This document shows, piece after piece, positions 24,698 through 33,561 of a DNA stretch of 64,000 nucleotides. This DNA is from Bradyrhizobium sp. CSA112. Lineage in GTDB: Bacteria > Pseudomonadota > Alphaproteobacteria > Rhizobiales > Xanthobacteraceae. Numbering within the stretch: the stretch's first letter is position 1; every line of letters starts with the position of its first letter. The DNA lies in assembly GCF_029051645.1 (NCBI RefSeq), contig NZ_JAACFS010000006.1, positions 124,001-188,000 on the forward strand. The letters are read 5' to 3'. Under the pieces are notes generated by a model. The model saw only the letters and a list, made by a program, of their open reading frames with translations. It did not search any database and was not told where the DNA came from. Made by a program: the position numbers and the translations under genes.

Positions 24698-25939
24698 TCA
24701 GATCACCGGTCGCTCGTATTTGGACAGCAGATCGAGCCAATCCTCTAACAGCCGGCTCATCAGAAAGTTCTGGCGCACGCTTTCCTTCGCACGCAAACCG
24801 ATCTGCTTCCGAAGCCTGGGATCTTTCAAAAGCTGCACCATTCTTGCCGCCGCCTGCTCGGGCGTGCTCACCAGAAATCCGTTCCATCCATCCTTGATCT
24901 GGTGCCGGATGCCTCCCACGTCGCCGCCGATGATGGCGGCGCCCTTCCACATCGCCTCGGTGACCGTGAGACCGAAGCCTTCGCGGAGCGACTTCTGCAG
25001 GACGACGGCGGCGGAGCGCTGCAGCGCGTTCACCAGCGTTGGATCATCGACTGCAAGAACAACGATGTCTTCATTGGCAACGCGCTCGATCGTCTCGAGG
25101 ATTTTGCCGCCTTCCGGATCGTCGGAGGCGTTGTTGCCGACAAGCACCAGCCTACAGTCGACCTGCTTTCTCGCCTTTCGGAAGGCTTCAATCACCCCCA
25201 TCGGGTCCTTCCATCGATCGAACCTGGAAATCTGGGTCACCAACGGACGATCTGTCGGAATTTTGTAGTTGCGGAGGAATTCTCGTATCTCTCGATCGGA
25301 CAGCTCCCGGTTCTTCGCAGAAAACGGATCGATCGCCGGGGTGACGAACTGCTGGTCGACGTGAAGATCCTGACCGTATTCGGGTAGCGAGAAGATAGCG
25401 GCGTTATATTGTTCGATGAACTGGCGCAGATACGTCCATACCGGAGCGTATGGCGAAGAAAGATCGACGTGACATTGCCAGAACCAGGGCATCTCCAGAT
25501 CGGGAAAATGAGTGATCAGCGGCAGAGGCTGGGGATCGTGCACGATGATCGCATCGCAATCGTCAAGATGAAGCCGCGCAGCGTTTTCGAATACGACCTG
25601 TTCGTAGATCGTCTTTTCTGCGTCGGAAAACTCCTCGTTCTCGCCTTGCAGCGTGTTGTGAAGCTTCTTGGTGCTGCCAAAGAAGCCCGGCGTTCCCTGA
25701 ATCAAATGCCAGTCGGTTTCGATGCCCATCGCGTTCATCATCAGGGTCAGCGGCGTAAGTAGTTCGGTGACGCCTCCGCCATAGAACGTTGAACTGATAT
25801 GGGCGACGCGCATCGTGCGCATCCGCTCGGCCTTGGCGGCTATGCGCTTGACCGTCGCAGCGCCGATCAGCGGCTCGTACTGTTCAAGCGTATGCAGCCC
25901 GAGGGTGGATCGTTGAACGGCAGAGCTGAGCATAGACAT
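24698..25939 (-). CDS. TreT-like glycosyltransferase (trehalose synthase type), 413 aa
   Basis: Start ATG 25939 is chosen since the conserved protein begins MSMLSSAVQRSTLGLHTLEQ and the 156 codons upstream are not coding-like. Signature blocks: VAHISSTFYGGGVTELLTPL, GIETDWHLIQGTPGFF, IVHDPQPLPLI, QISRFDRWKDPMGVIEAF and KSLREGFGLTVTEAMWKGAA. These are the marks of the family that joins NDP-glucose and glucose to trehalose (TreT) or its relatives. Trehalose is a stress protectant, which suits the neighbourhood. Probable operon partner: the GT4 gene downstream. No GGAAC promoter seen. Confidence 0.85.
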   Translation of the reverse strand: MSMLSSAVQRSTLGLHTLEQYEPLIGAATVKRIAAKAERMRTMRVAHISSTFYGGGVTELLTPLTLMMNAMGIETDWHLIQGTPGFFGSTKKLHNTLQGENEEFSDAEKTIYEQVVFENAARLHLDDCDAIIVHDPQPLPLITHFPDLEMPWFWQCHVDLSSPYAPVWTYLRQFIEQYNAAIFSLPEYGQDLHVDQQFVTPAIDPFSAKNRELSDREIREFLRNYKIPTDRPLVTQISRFDRWKDPMGVIEAFRKARKQVDCRLVLVGNNASDDPEGGKILETIERVANEDIVVLAVDDPTLVNALQRSAAVVLQKSLREGFGLTVTEAMWKGAAIIGGDVGGIRHQIKDGWNGFLVSTPEQAAARMVQLLKDPRLRKQIGLRAKESVRQNFLMSRLLEDWLDLLSKYERPVI

Positions 25940-26711
25940 CGAAGTGTCGCCCTTACAGTTCTCGAGCGCGGGAACGCGGCCTCGACGGGTTTTACAAACT
26001 CCCCAAACTTGCAACGGCACAGAAAAGTTGATCGGTGCCCCTCCAGGACGCTTCTTCCATTTTTTCCCATGCAATAAGTCTGGAAGCGCCAAGAAGTTTC
26101 TCCGGCTGGAGCTCGGTCGAGAAGTTGAACTAGATGAACGTTTGTTCATCGTGCTTATTGGACGAGTAATGGAGCTGCTCGAAACGTGTTGATCCCGATC
26201 GCATGATATCTTGGCGCGCTCTCGACTGCGCTGCGACCCGACCAATCGAGCTCTGCCGTAGGGTGCATGCCGCTCGGCGAAACGACGCGCGTGCTCAAAT
26301 GCGATTGGGTGCGACCTGATCGAAGCCGTTGCCATCGCGATCCCGAATTTTACGGCGAGCGCGAGCAGGCCGAGGAGAGGATTTTCCCGCAGCCGCTCGA
26401 CGGGCAAGTCTTATAGGTAAATTCTGCCGGCTACCTGAACGTTTGTTTTCATTGATCCCGGGTCGCGCGAGCGCTGCCTCGACAGGTTCCAATTTGCGAT
26501 ATCTGTTGCCGTTGAATCTCGGACGCACCGGGAAAAATGGGAAACTTCCAAAGACAATGTGAGTTTTGCTGTCAAATCGGACGTGCCGATTCCCGGCATC
26601 CGGCTTTCCGGCCGAATTCGCTGCACATCACGCGGCGGTGGGCCAAGATGCACGCGGCGATGCTGCAGCACCCGTGGGTTCCCCAGTGATCACACTTGTT
26701 GGAGTTGGAGG
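25940..26711. other. Intergenic stretch without recognised gene
   Basis: About 770 bases. Minus-strand codons upstream of 25939 stay open but have no protein-like pattern; no promoter of the stress type, terminator or repeat was recognised. Confidence 0.4.
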
Positions 26712-26915
26712 ATGGTCGATGAAGTTCTTCGAAAGGCGGTCGACACGGCTTGGACCGTCTATCTGGCGACGCATCGCGATGTCGACGTTGCGGACGGTCG
26801 ACGATGCCTATTGGAGCGCCATTTGCGAGGGAGGTTGGAGGCCAGCCAAAGCGAGACTGAAGAACTCACGTGTTCTGGACTCGCCTATCTTGACCGGCTT
26901 CCCAGGGACGAATGA
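26712..26915 (+). CDS. Conserved small helical protein, 67 aa
   Basis: ATG at 26712 follows GGAG at a workable distance (GGAGTTGGAGGATG). Reads MVDEVLRKAVDTAWTVYLAT, HRDVDVADGRRCLLERHLRG and ends YLDRLPRDE. Charged, all-helix pattern, cytoplasmic; resembles short uncharacterised rhizobial proteins. No stress promoter seen. 26916-27300 holds nothing recognisable. Confidence 0.5.
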   Translation: MVDEVLRKAVDTAWTVYLATHRDVDVADGRRCLLERHLRGRLEASQSETEELTCSGLAYLDRLPRDE

Positions 26916-27300
26916 TAAAGCGGATAGAATTGCTACTCGGACAGATAGCAGCAGGAAGCGCGAGACCGGATTGGACATTGCTCGCCCTTTCGTCGCTGCT
27001 ATCAGCGACGCTGGTCCTGGCATTGCAATCCATTGGTAGATGAAGCCTTCACTCGCGAGTTGCCGTGTACGAATCAGGCAGCTCACCGGCCTCATCGTGA
27101 AGAGCGAGGAATAGGCCGAAGCGGTCACCAACTCGCGCGATTGGACAGAAGAAAGTCCGCCAGCGTTTCGAAGAGCTCTCACCGCTCCGGATGGCGCGAG
27201 CCTATGAGAGCAATTACCGGCCGCTGTGCAACCGTGTAAATGAGATCGTCCCCCGCGGGGAAATCCGACCCCCGGGCAGACCGTTTGAATGCATGTCTAG

Positions 27301-27528
27301 TTATCTGCGCCCGACCAGAACACCGACCAAGAACGCTATAGTGAGTGCGTGTAGGGGCGCTTCTTGAGTCCAACGCGCCAAGCGGTCGAGAGGCGCACCT
27401 GGGTGCCGGCCTGCTTCGACGGCGTCGGCGACGGACTGAGTGGTTTCCTTGACCGTCTGGGTAGCCGCCTGAACGGCCTCCTTGGCCTGGTCGAGCTTGT
27501 TTGGGCCATCGATACGTTCACCGATCAT
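27301..27528 (-). CDS. Small membrane-anchored protein, DUF883/ElaB-like, 75 aa
   Basis: ATG at 27528 with GGAG 7 bases upstream. The body is a coiled amphipathic helix (KLDQAKEAVQAATQTVKETT, QSVADAVEAG) and the end a single span with a positive tail (HALTIAFLVGVLVGRR), the pattern of ElaB/YqjD ribosome-tethering proteins and of DUF883. Membrane location likely, ribosome binding only a possibility. GGAAC, 16 bases, CGTC (27558-27582) fits a relaxed stress promoter. Confidence 0.65.
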   Translation of the reverse strand: MIGERIDGPNKLDQAKEAVQAATQTVKETTQSVADAVEAGRHPGAPLDRLARWTQEAPLHALTIAFLVGVLVGRR

Positions 27529-27817
27529 CTGAGCTCTCCACGGCAACGCGGAAGATCGACGCCTGGAACGGAGAATGGTTCCCGGACACCTGTTCGCACT
27601 GCATTGCAGGGCGAAATATTTGAGAAGATTGAGCAGTCCCGCCACAGCATCGTTCCGCTCGCTGCGCATATAGAGGCTGGATGTACTCGCGCGCGTTAGT
27701 TCGGAGTTCAGAAAGCTCCGTGCTGAATTCAGGGCTTCTTTTCGTCCGCCCTAAACTGTTCTCCTCCGGACGCACCCATTTCCCCGATTGGACGCCACTC
27801 CGCGGCTGCAACGAGTA

Positions 27818-27842
27818 GGAACGAGAACCTAGTCTAAGCGTT
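27818..27842 (+). promoter_or_regulatory. EcfG-type promoter of csbD
   Basis: GGAAC (27818-27822), 16 bases, CGTT (27839-27842); 29 bases before the ATG. It faces away from the relaxed promoter at 27558, with about 235 bases without a gene between them. Confidence 0.85.
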
Positions 27843-27871
27843 GCGGATTCAGATAAGCCGGAGGATCCATC

Positions 27872-28072
27872 ATGGACTGGAACCGAATTGAAGGGAATTG
27901 GAACGAGGTCAAGGGCAAGGTCAAACAGAACTGGGCCAAACTGACGGACGATGATCTGACCGCCATCAACGGCCGGCGCGATGAGCTCGAAGGTCGGCTG
28001 CAAAAGCGCTACGGCTACGCCAAGGATCAAGCCCGTAAGGACGTTGACGATTGGTTTTCGACATTGCCCTGA
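27872..28072 (+). CDS. csbD: CsbD/YjbJ family stress protein, 66 aa
   Basis: The whole protein is the CsbD domain: MDWNRIEGNWNEVKGKVKQN, WAKLTDDDLTAINGRRDELE, GRLQKRYGYAKDQARKDVDD. Highly charged cytoplasmic four-helix-type protein, one of the most general bacterial stress markers; molecular role unknown. GGAGG 8 bases before the ATG. A perfect EcfG promoter and a terminator define a single-gene unit. Confidence 0.95.
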   Translation: MDWNRIEGNWNEVKGKVKQNWAKLTDDDLTAINGRRDELEGRLQKRYGYAKDQARKDVDDWFSTLP

Positions 28073-28112
28073 ACCTCACGTTTAGGACAAACGCAAACCG
28101 GCCGCTCTTCTT

Positions 28113-28145
28113 AAACCGCCTTGCCACCCTGCGAGGCGGTTTTTG
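28113..28145 (+). terminator. Intrinsic terminator of csbD
   Basis: AAACCGCC and GGCGGTTT form an 8-bp stem followed by TTTTG, 40 bases after the stop. Confidence 0.8.
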
Positions 28146-28261
28146 CAGCAACCGGATTTGGCAGGCGCATACTCCAGGAACGACCGCAGCGGTCCTCTAT
28201 AGTCCCTAACCCGTGCAACCCTGTTCGTGCCGGCAAGCAAAAGAGTTTGCCCGAAAACGAT

Positions 28262-28426
28262 TCAGATTCTGCCCATCAGAATTAAAATCAGCAGGATAAT
28301 AATCACGAGGCCCAATCCACCGCCGCCATAGTAGCCGGTCCCATAAAATGGGCCGCCGCCAATTCCGCTAAAGCCACCCAACAAGGCAATCACCAAAATA
28401 ATCAGGATGATTGTACTGATCGACAT
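28262..28426 (-). CDS. DUF3309 small membrane protein, 54 aa
   Basis: Two hydrophobic segments, MSISTIILIILVIALLGGFS and LGLVIIILLILILMGRI, flank a Gly/Tyr-rich turn (GGGPFYGTGYYGGGG): the pattern of DUF3309. Inner-membrane micro-protein of unknown function. Start fixed by the family beginning and GGAG upstream. A relaxed promoter GGAAC, 16 bases, GCTT is at 28466-28490. Confidence 0.8.
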   Translation of the reverse strand: MSISTIILIILVIALLGGFSGIGGGPFYGTGYYGGGGLGLVIIILLILILMGRI

Positions 28427-28520
28427 GGACCATCTCCATTCCGCATGTGCGCAGAGTGGAAAGACAAGCCAAGGCTGGAACTGTTGTTCCAACACATGAG
28501 GTGGTCATGGGGACGCACCC

Positions 28521-28545
28521 GGAACGTCATAATCTCCTTTTCGTT
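28521..28545 (+). promoter_or_regulatory. EcfG-type promoter of the DUF1236 gene
   Basis: GGAAC (28521-28525), 16 bases, CGTT (28542-28545), 41 bases before the ATG. Confidence 0.85.
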
Positions 28546-28585
28546 AATTGCCGAGGGCAGTGCAAACTGTGGAGGAGAGGATTCC

Positions 28586-29410
28586 ATGACTAAACGCTTT
28601 TTGATCTCGGTTGCTGCGGCGACCCTGATCGCCGGAACCGGTTTCGCCAACGCGCAGGGTACCGGGATGGGCCGTGAATCGCCGTCGGGCGGTGCCGCAA
28701 CCCAGCAGGGCGGCGCAACAGATCAGAAGTCCGACATGAAGTCCGAGCAGAAGGGCATGAAAGCCGAGGGCAAGGAAGACCGCGGCGGCATGAAGGCCGA
28801 ACAAAAGGGTGATCGTGAGCAAACGACCGGCCAGGGCACGACCCAACGTGACCAAGGCCGTGATCAGAGCACGACACAAGGCCGCGAGCAGACCACGCCC
28901 CAGAAGGACCAGAAGGCCCAGGGCAAGGAAGACCGCGGCGGCATGAAGGCCGAACAAAAGGGTGATCGTGAGCAGACGACTGGCCAGCAACGTGACCAAG
29001 GCCGTGATCAGACCACGACCCAGAAGGACCAACCTACGACGCAGAAGGACCAGCCTGCGACGCAGAAGGACCAGAAGGCCCAGGGCAAGGAAGACCGCAT
29101 GCAGAGTGAGACGCAGGGCGGAGCCGCGACCACGACGGGCCAGGCTGGCGCCGCCGCGAAGCTCTCGACCGAGCAGCGCACCCAGATCACCAGCGCGATC
29201 AAGGAGACCCGCGTTCAACCGGTGACGAACGTGAACTTCTCGATTTCGGTCGGCACAAAAGTACCGCGCGATGTGACCTTCCACACGCTGCCGGAGCGAG
29301 TGGTGACGATCTATCCGGAGTGGCGCAGGTACAAGTACATCCTCGTCAAGGAGCAGATCGTGATCGTCGATCCGAACACTTACGAAATCGTGGCGGTTCT
29401 GGAGGCCTAA
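28586..29410 (+). CDS. Exported DUF1236 protein with Gln/Lys/Asp-rich repeats, 274 aa
   Basis: Signal peptide MTKRFLISVAAATLIAGTGF, cleaved after ANA. Residues 40-180 are a hydrophilic repeat region; the block KEDRGGMKAEQKGDREQTTG occurs twice and QKDQPTT-type units several times, so the length of this part probably varies between strains. The C-terminal 75 residues are DUF1236 (FSISVGTKVPRDVTFHTLPE, VVTIYPEWRRYKYILVKEQI, VIVDPNTYEIVAVLEA), periplasmic, unknown function. GGAGGAGAGG stands before the ATG. Perfect stress promoter upstream, strong terminator downstream. Confidence 0.88.
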   Translation: MTKRFLISVAAATLIAGTGFANAQGTGMGRESPSGGAATQQGGATDQKSDMKSEQKGMKAEGKEDRGGMKAEQKGDREQTTGQGTTQRDQGRDQSTTQGREQTTPQKDQKAQGKEDRGGMKAEQKGDREQTTGQQRDQGRDQTTTQKDQPTTQKDQPATQKDQKAQGKEDRMQSETQGGAATTTGQAGAAAKLSTEQRTQITSAIKETRVQPVTNVNFSISVGTKVPRDVTFHTLPERVVTIYPEWRRYKYILVKEQIVIVDPNTYEIVAVLEA

Positions 29411-29433
29411 ATCCGACGGTTAACTGCGAGTCC

Positions 29434-29461
29434 AAGGCGGGCAGAAATGCCCGCCTTTCGC
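29434..29461 (+). terminator. Intrinsic terminator of the DUF1236 gene
   Basis: AAGGCGGGCA, loop GAAA, TGCCCGCCTT, then TCG: a 10-bp stem with a tetraloop, 24 bases after the stop. Confidence 0.8.
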
Positions 29462-29596
29462 ATGGGGGCATGCCTGCTCAAAACCCCGTATGCTGCCCCG
29501 CGGCTTCGATCTGAGATTCATCCGTTGCGATCAACAGATTGAAATTGTTCTGGACGCTATACTTGGCAAGCTCCAACGCGATTCCCGTTGGAAGCG

Positions 29597-29772
29597 CCCG
29601 TTACGATGGCCCCATGGGCTATAGTCCGCGAACCCTTTCGGAATGGAAACGGCAAGGCTGCGACGTGTTTGTCTGTTTCGACAACGCCCAAAAAAGCGTG
29701 GCGCCGGCCGATGCCAGATACTTGAGCGAGATGACGGGCCGGCCCGATGACGGCGGAACTAATAGGAACTAG
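29597..29772 (+). pseudogene. C-terminal remnant of a DUF72 (YecE-like) gene
   Basis: YSPRTLSEWKRQGCDVFVCF and DNAQKSVAPADARYLSEMTG correspond to the last part of DUF72 (normally 'DVYVYFNND....AP.NA..L'). The front is lost and a small deletion follows YSPRTLSEW. Its 3' end overlaps the promoter of the next gene. Confidence 0.6.
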
Positions 29773-29789
29773 TCGCCCGATCGGCCGTT
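29765..29789 (+). promoter_or_regulatory. EcfG-type promoter of the FAD-Rieske oxidoreductase
   Basis: GGAAC (29765-29769), 16 bases, CGTT (29786-29789), 40 bases before ATG 29830. Confidence 0.8.
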
Positions 29790-29829
29790 TTGATATTCAT
29801 GGTCATTGTCGACTGATCGGGTTTTTGGG

Positions 29830-31410
29830 ATGGATCCTTTCATCGATCGGCGTAGCCAATCGCTTTGGATTGACATTGCGGTTGCCCCAAACGCAACACG
29901 GCTACAGGGCAACAAGAAATGCGATGTTGTAATCATTGGCGCGGGTATTGCCGGGATTTCTACGGCCTATGAAGTTGTCATCGGAGGTTCGCGCGTCATC
30001 GTGCTCGATCGTGGGAAGATCGCGGGCGGCATAACGGCGCGTACCACTGCGCATCTGGCGCCGCTCTGCGATGATCTGACGTCCGCGATGATCGGCCTGC
30101 GCGGGGAGGACACATCCCGCCTGTTCTACGAGAGTCAGGCCGCAGCGGTGGATCGCATCGAGGAAATCCAGCAGTGGGAATCCATCGACTGCGATTTCCG
30201 ACGCTTGGACGGCTTTCTGTTTCAGGCGCGCGACACCGATGCGAAGGTCATCGAGGATGAATTGGATGCGGTCCGCGCGATCGGCGCGCCCGTCCATCGG
30301 CTGGTCGGCGTTCCCCTCGCCCATTGCGCGCAGCAGCACGTACTGCGCTATCCGCGCCAGGGCACGTTTCATCCTCTGAAATATCTCAGGGGTCTTGTCG
30401 CAGCCGTCGAGACAAAGGGTGGCAGCTTCCACTGTGACACGATCGTCGAACGGATCGAGGAGCACGACGGCAAGGTTGTTGTGACGGCCAGCGGCGGTAC
30501 AGTAACTGCCCAAGCTGCGGTCGTGGCTACAAATGCTCCGATCGTCGATCGATTCGCCCTGCATACCAAAATGGCTCCCTATCGCACCTACGCGATGGCG
30601 TTTTCGATCAGGAAAGGAGCTATCCCGGATGCGCTGTACTGGGACACCTTGGATCCCTACCACTACGTACGGCTGCAGCCCGATGATGATCGAACCGATT
30701 TCCTCATCGTCGGGGGTGGCGACCACAAGAGCGGCGAAGCCGATGACGCCGAGGTCCGCTTTCAGGCCCTTGAAGCCTGGACGCGCAATCTCATTCCAGC
30801 CGCGCAAGACGTCACCCACCGGTGGTCGGGACAGGTCCTCGACACTATCGATTACGCTGGCTTCATCGGCAGAAGTCCGGGAAGCAACAAAATCTACGTG
30901 CATACCGGCGATTCTGGCCAAGGCATGACGCACGGCGTGGCGGGCGCCATGATCAACTCAGCACTGATCCTGGGGCGCGAAACCAAATGGGCCGACGTGT
31001 ATGAGCCCTCGCGCAAGACGCCCGCGATCGGCAACTTCCTGAGAGAGAACGTAACCGCCGTGAAGAACTTCGCCGAGTACCTCGCGCCGGGCGAGCTGGC
31101 CGATGTCAGCGACCTGAAAGTCGGACACGGCGCCATCATCCGGCAGGGTACAGGCAAGATCGCAGCCTATCGTGACCCTTCCGGCGCGCTGTATGCCCGC
31201 TCCGCAGCCTGTACGCATATGGGCTGCCACCTGCATTGGAATTCATTCGAGACCTGCTGGGATTGCCCCTGCCACGGATCTCACTTCGCGATCGACGGAA
31301 CACCGCTCAACGCTCCCGCCATCGGCCCGTTGGCTGAGGTAAGCATCAGGGCGGAACAACGCGATCCTGGGAACCTCAATTCGTTCGGTAGTCTCAATCG
31401 CCTCACCTAG
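29830..31410 (+). CDS. FAD-dependent oxidoreductase with C-terminal Rieske domain, 526 aa
   Basis: The FAD-binding Rossmann motif is CDVVIIGAGIAGISTAYEVV near residues 31-50 and the DAO-type fold runs to about residue 400 (KIYVHTGDSGQGMTHGVAGA is the C-terminal FAD block). A Rieske [2Fe-2S] domain follows with ligands in CTHMGCHL and CPCHGSHF (about residues 460-490). This DAO-Rieske pairing is found in many bacteria; the substrate is unknown, perhaps an amine or glycine-betaine-like compound. ATG 29830 chosen over 29806 as GVMDPFID lies nearer the promoter spacing. Perfect stress promoter. The end of a similar Rieske domain is found in the chimera at 12152. Confidence 0.9.
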   Translation: MDPFIDRRSQSLWIDIAVAPNATRLQGNKKCDVVIIGAGIAGISTAYEVVIGGSRVIVLDRGKIAGGITARTTAHLAPLCDDLTSAMIGLRGEDTSRLFYESQAAAVDRIEEIQQWESIDCDFRRLDGFLFQARDTDAKVIEDELDAVRAIGAPVHRLVGVPLAHCAQQHVLRYPRQGTFHPLKYLRGLVAAVETKGGSFHCDTIVERIEEHDGKVVVTASGGTVTAQAAVVATNAPIVDRFALHTKMAPYRTYAMAFSIRKGAIPDALYWDTLDPYHYVRLQPDDDRTDFLIVGGGDHKSGEADDAEVRFQALEAWTRNLIPAAQDVTHRWSGQVLDTIDYAGFIGRSPGSNKIYVHTGDSGQGMTHGVAGAMINSALILGRETKWADVYEPSRKTPAIGNFLRENVTAVKNFAEYLAPGELADVSDLKVGHGAIIRQGTGKIAAYRDPSGALYARSAACTHMGCHLHWNSFETCWDCPCHGSHFAIDGTPLNAPAIGPLAEVSIRAEQRDPGNLNSFGSLNRLT

Positions 31411-31438
31411 ATCCACGTGATAGACACCCGACGTTGTG

Positions 31439-32038
31439 CTATACGCTCCTCGGGGCCTGCACGCGGGCGTTCAGATACTGAATGAGCACGACTGTTTTTG
31501 CATCGATGATCTCGCCAGTCGCAACCCTGTTCGCAGCGTTCTCCAGGCTCGTCTCGACCACCTCGATATCTTCCCCCTCCTCCTTGATTCCGCCGCCTCC
31601 GCAAACTCTTTGGGCGGGCGAATAGGAGCAAGTGAAGAAGAAAATCTTCTCCATGATCGATGCAGGACTGACGTAGAGTTCGAACAATCGTTCGACCTCG
31701 ACAATTCTGTAACCAAGCTCCTCTTCAATCTCCTTCCGGATTCGCTCTTCAGCTGTTGCCCCGTCAAGCTTCCCGGCGCAGGCTTCCAGCACGTTCTCCT
31801 GTCCATCTTGAAGGAATATGGGCAGCCTCAATTGCCGGGTCAGCAATACCGTCTTGCGAGCCGGATCATAGGGAAGAACGACAGCAGAATTTCCACTATC
31901 GTAAATCTCGCGCTTGCGCTGCTGCTGTTCGCCATCGCGCCTGCGCTGGGTATAACTGACGCTCATCAGCTTGCCTTTTTTGCTTTGCAGGAGCCTCTCG
32001 ATGTTTCGGATATGCACTCTTTCGCCGACCGTTCTCAT
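31439..32038 (-). CDS. Nudix hydrolase, GDP-mannose pyrophosphatase (NudK)-like, 199 aa
   Basis: Start ATG 32038 fits the family beginning MRTVGERVHIRNIERLLQSK; further upstream codons are not typical. The Nudix box is the NudK form AGKLDGATAEERIRKEIEEE followed by LGY (first Glu of the consensus replaced by Ala as in NudK). C-terminal LYVSPASIMEKIFFFTCSYS is the substrate-binding part conserved in ADP-ribose/GDP-mannose enzymes. Likely a cytoplasmic homodimer hydrolysing a nucleoside diphosphate sugar. Not related closely to the Nudix at 17150. Confidence 0.85.
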   Translation of the reverse strand: MRTVGERVHIRNIERLLQSKKGKLMSVSYTQRRRDGEQQQRKREIYDSGNSAVVLPYDPARKTVLLTRQLRLPIFLQDGQENVLEACAGKLDGATAEERIRKEIEEELGYRIVEVERLFELYVSPASIMEKIFFFTCSYSPAQRVCGGGGIKEEGEDIEVVETSLENAANRVATGEIIDAKTVVLIQYLNARVQAPRSV

Positions 32039-32274
32039 GGCCAATAAACGCCGACGGGCAGGTTTCGATCCAGGCGGCGGTACCCTCTGTCCGGAACGAG
32101 CCGACGCTGCTAGGCCCGCGTCCGGTAAGCCGGCCATTCTACCGCCACGCCCGCAAATAAAAACGTGACCGGCGGACGGGGCCTCTCGCATAGGCGCGCG
32201 GCATGGATGCGCCGCCGATGTTACCAGCGCGAGCCACGCGATGCCGCGAAACAGTAAATTATCGGATGCCTGCG

Positions 32275-32970
32275 CTATGGAAAACGAACTGAGCTTCCAG
32301 AGCCGTCCAAAGAACCTTCATCGCGCATACTTCCCAGACTCGTTAGAAGCTCGGGGAGGTCGTCTGCAACGATGCAGCATCCAGCCTCCAGCAGTGCTTC
32401 CTTGGCGAATCCGCCTGTAAGGAGACCGGCGGCTGCCACACCGGCTGACCTCGCGGCCTCGGCATCATATGGAGTATCGCCAATCATGATAGCCTGCTTG
32501 ACCGAGATACCTAACCTTAGAACCGCCAACTCCACCAGCCGAGGGTCTGGCTTGCCATGCTCGACATCGTCCCCACACGCCACACAGGAGATGAGGTCGT
32601 CGACATCCAGAAGCGATCGGTAATGTTTGAGTTCTGGACCTTTGCAATCCGTAGCCAGCGCAATTCGTCCGCCGGCTTTGGCTATCGCCTCAAGTACATC
32701 ACGCACGCCCGCGAAGGGCTTTGCCATTGCCAGATATTTGCCGTCGTAAATTTTCTCCTTGGCTTCAAGCACCCTTTTGCGCTCTTCAGCGCTCATAGCG
32801 GGCGCAATGAGCTGAAGCGTCTCGTCGCCGTCCAATCCAGAATAGAGTTGCAAAATTTCATAGGGTACCGTTGCGCCAAAATTGGCCAACGACTCCTGCA
32901 GGCTCAGCAAATTCTGGCGCACACAGTCGACTAGCGTGCCTTCCACATCGAATATGTAGCCGGAAAACAT
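32275..32970 (-). CDS. HAD-superfamily hydrolase with DxE nucleophile motif, 231 aa
   Basis: Motif I is FDVEGTLVD: the first Asp (nucleophile) is present but the second, the usual acid/base Asp, is Glu. Motif II ALATDCKGPELKHY, motif III with Lys in CGDDVEHGKPDPRLVE, motif IV MIGDTPYDAEAARSAGV. Cap domain type C1, as in phosphoglycolate phosphatases. The Asp-to-Glu change often abolishes or slows phosphatase activity, so it may be a phosphonatase-like or pseudo-enzyme. ATG 32970 chosen (GAGG 4 bases upstream); an ATG at 32982 is also in frame. GGAAC, 16 bases, ACTT lies at 33012-33036. Confidence 0.85.
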   Translation of the reverse strand: MFSGYIFDVEGTLVDCVRQNLLSLQESLANFGATVPYEILQLYSGLDGDETLQLIAPAMSAEERKRVLEAKEKIYDGKYLAMAKPFAGVRDVLEAIAKAGGRIALATDCKGPELKHYRSLLDVDDLISCVACGDDVEHGKPDPRLVELAVLRLGISVKQAIMIGDTPYDAEAARSAGVAAAGLLTGGFAKEALLEAGCCIVADDLPELLTSLGSMRDEGSLDGSGSSVRFP

Positions 32971-32982
32971 ACGGCCTCGCAT

Positions 32983-33561
32983 ACCTTACACCGCAAGCGC
33001 CCTGGATGATAAAGTTGTGCGGTCGAAAACGGTTCCTAGACAAATGGCAAAGCAATCGTGTTTCGATCTGATGCGTCTTTTGTCGCGTTAGAGCTTCCGG
33101 TTCAGGCGAACCTGCCGCGAGATCAAGGCTCCCGGCGAGTCGACGGCCAAGCTCGCAAAACATCGATTGCCCGGCCAAGGCCAACTTTCCAACTTGGCGT
33201 TAGACGATTTGGGTTCTTCAGCGTGGAACCAACGGCTGCTTGTACTCGTAGGTTGCATACCGCATTTCCTTCCGCTTTCGCCAATGCAGCAAGCGCGGCC
33301 GTCGAAACGACCCGGTTACGGTGCCCGTCAAGAGGGCCGAAACCAACAGTTGCGAATTTCAATTCGACCATGGCGAGAACCATTGCTCGCGACCTAATGT
33401 TGCACGAGCGATCACCTGCTAGGGAGTCGAGGCGGTCCCGCAGGGCGAGAGCCCGCGGAGATGAACCGCGGCCTCCTTCTGACGAGCTCCAAATGAGTTC
33501 CGCCAGAGGAACATTGTGGCGGCGGCCGATTTATCCGTCCAGATTTCAAAGGAGGTTTGAC
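32983..33561. other. Intergenic region with two weak promoter sites
   Basis: Contains the minus-strand relaxed promoter of the HAD gene (33012-33036) and, on the plus strand, GGAAC, 16 bases, ATTT (33508-33532) before the membrane gene. No protein-coding sequence that I recognise in between. Confidence 0.4.

Noticed and set aside
28740..29090. Repeats resembling a short tandem array or CRISPR
   Set aside because: They are coding repeats inside the DUF1236 protein, with uneven units and no spacers.
29902..30933. A 343-codon minus-strand frame opposite the FAD-Rieske gene
   Set aside because: No start context or motif, and the plus strand has a full FAD-binding enzyme with a promoter.
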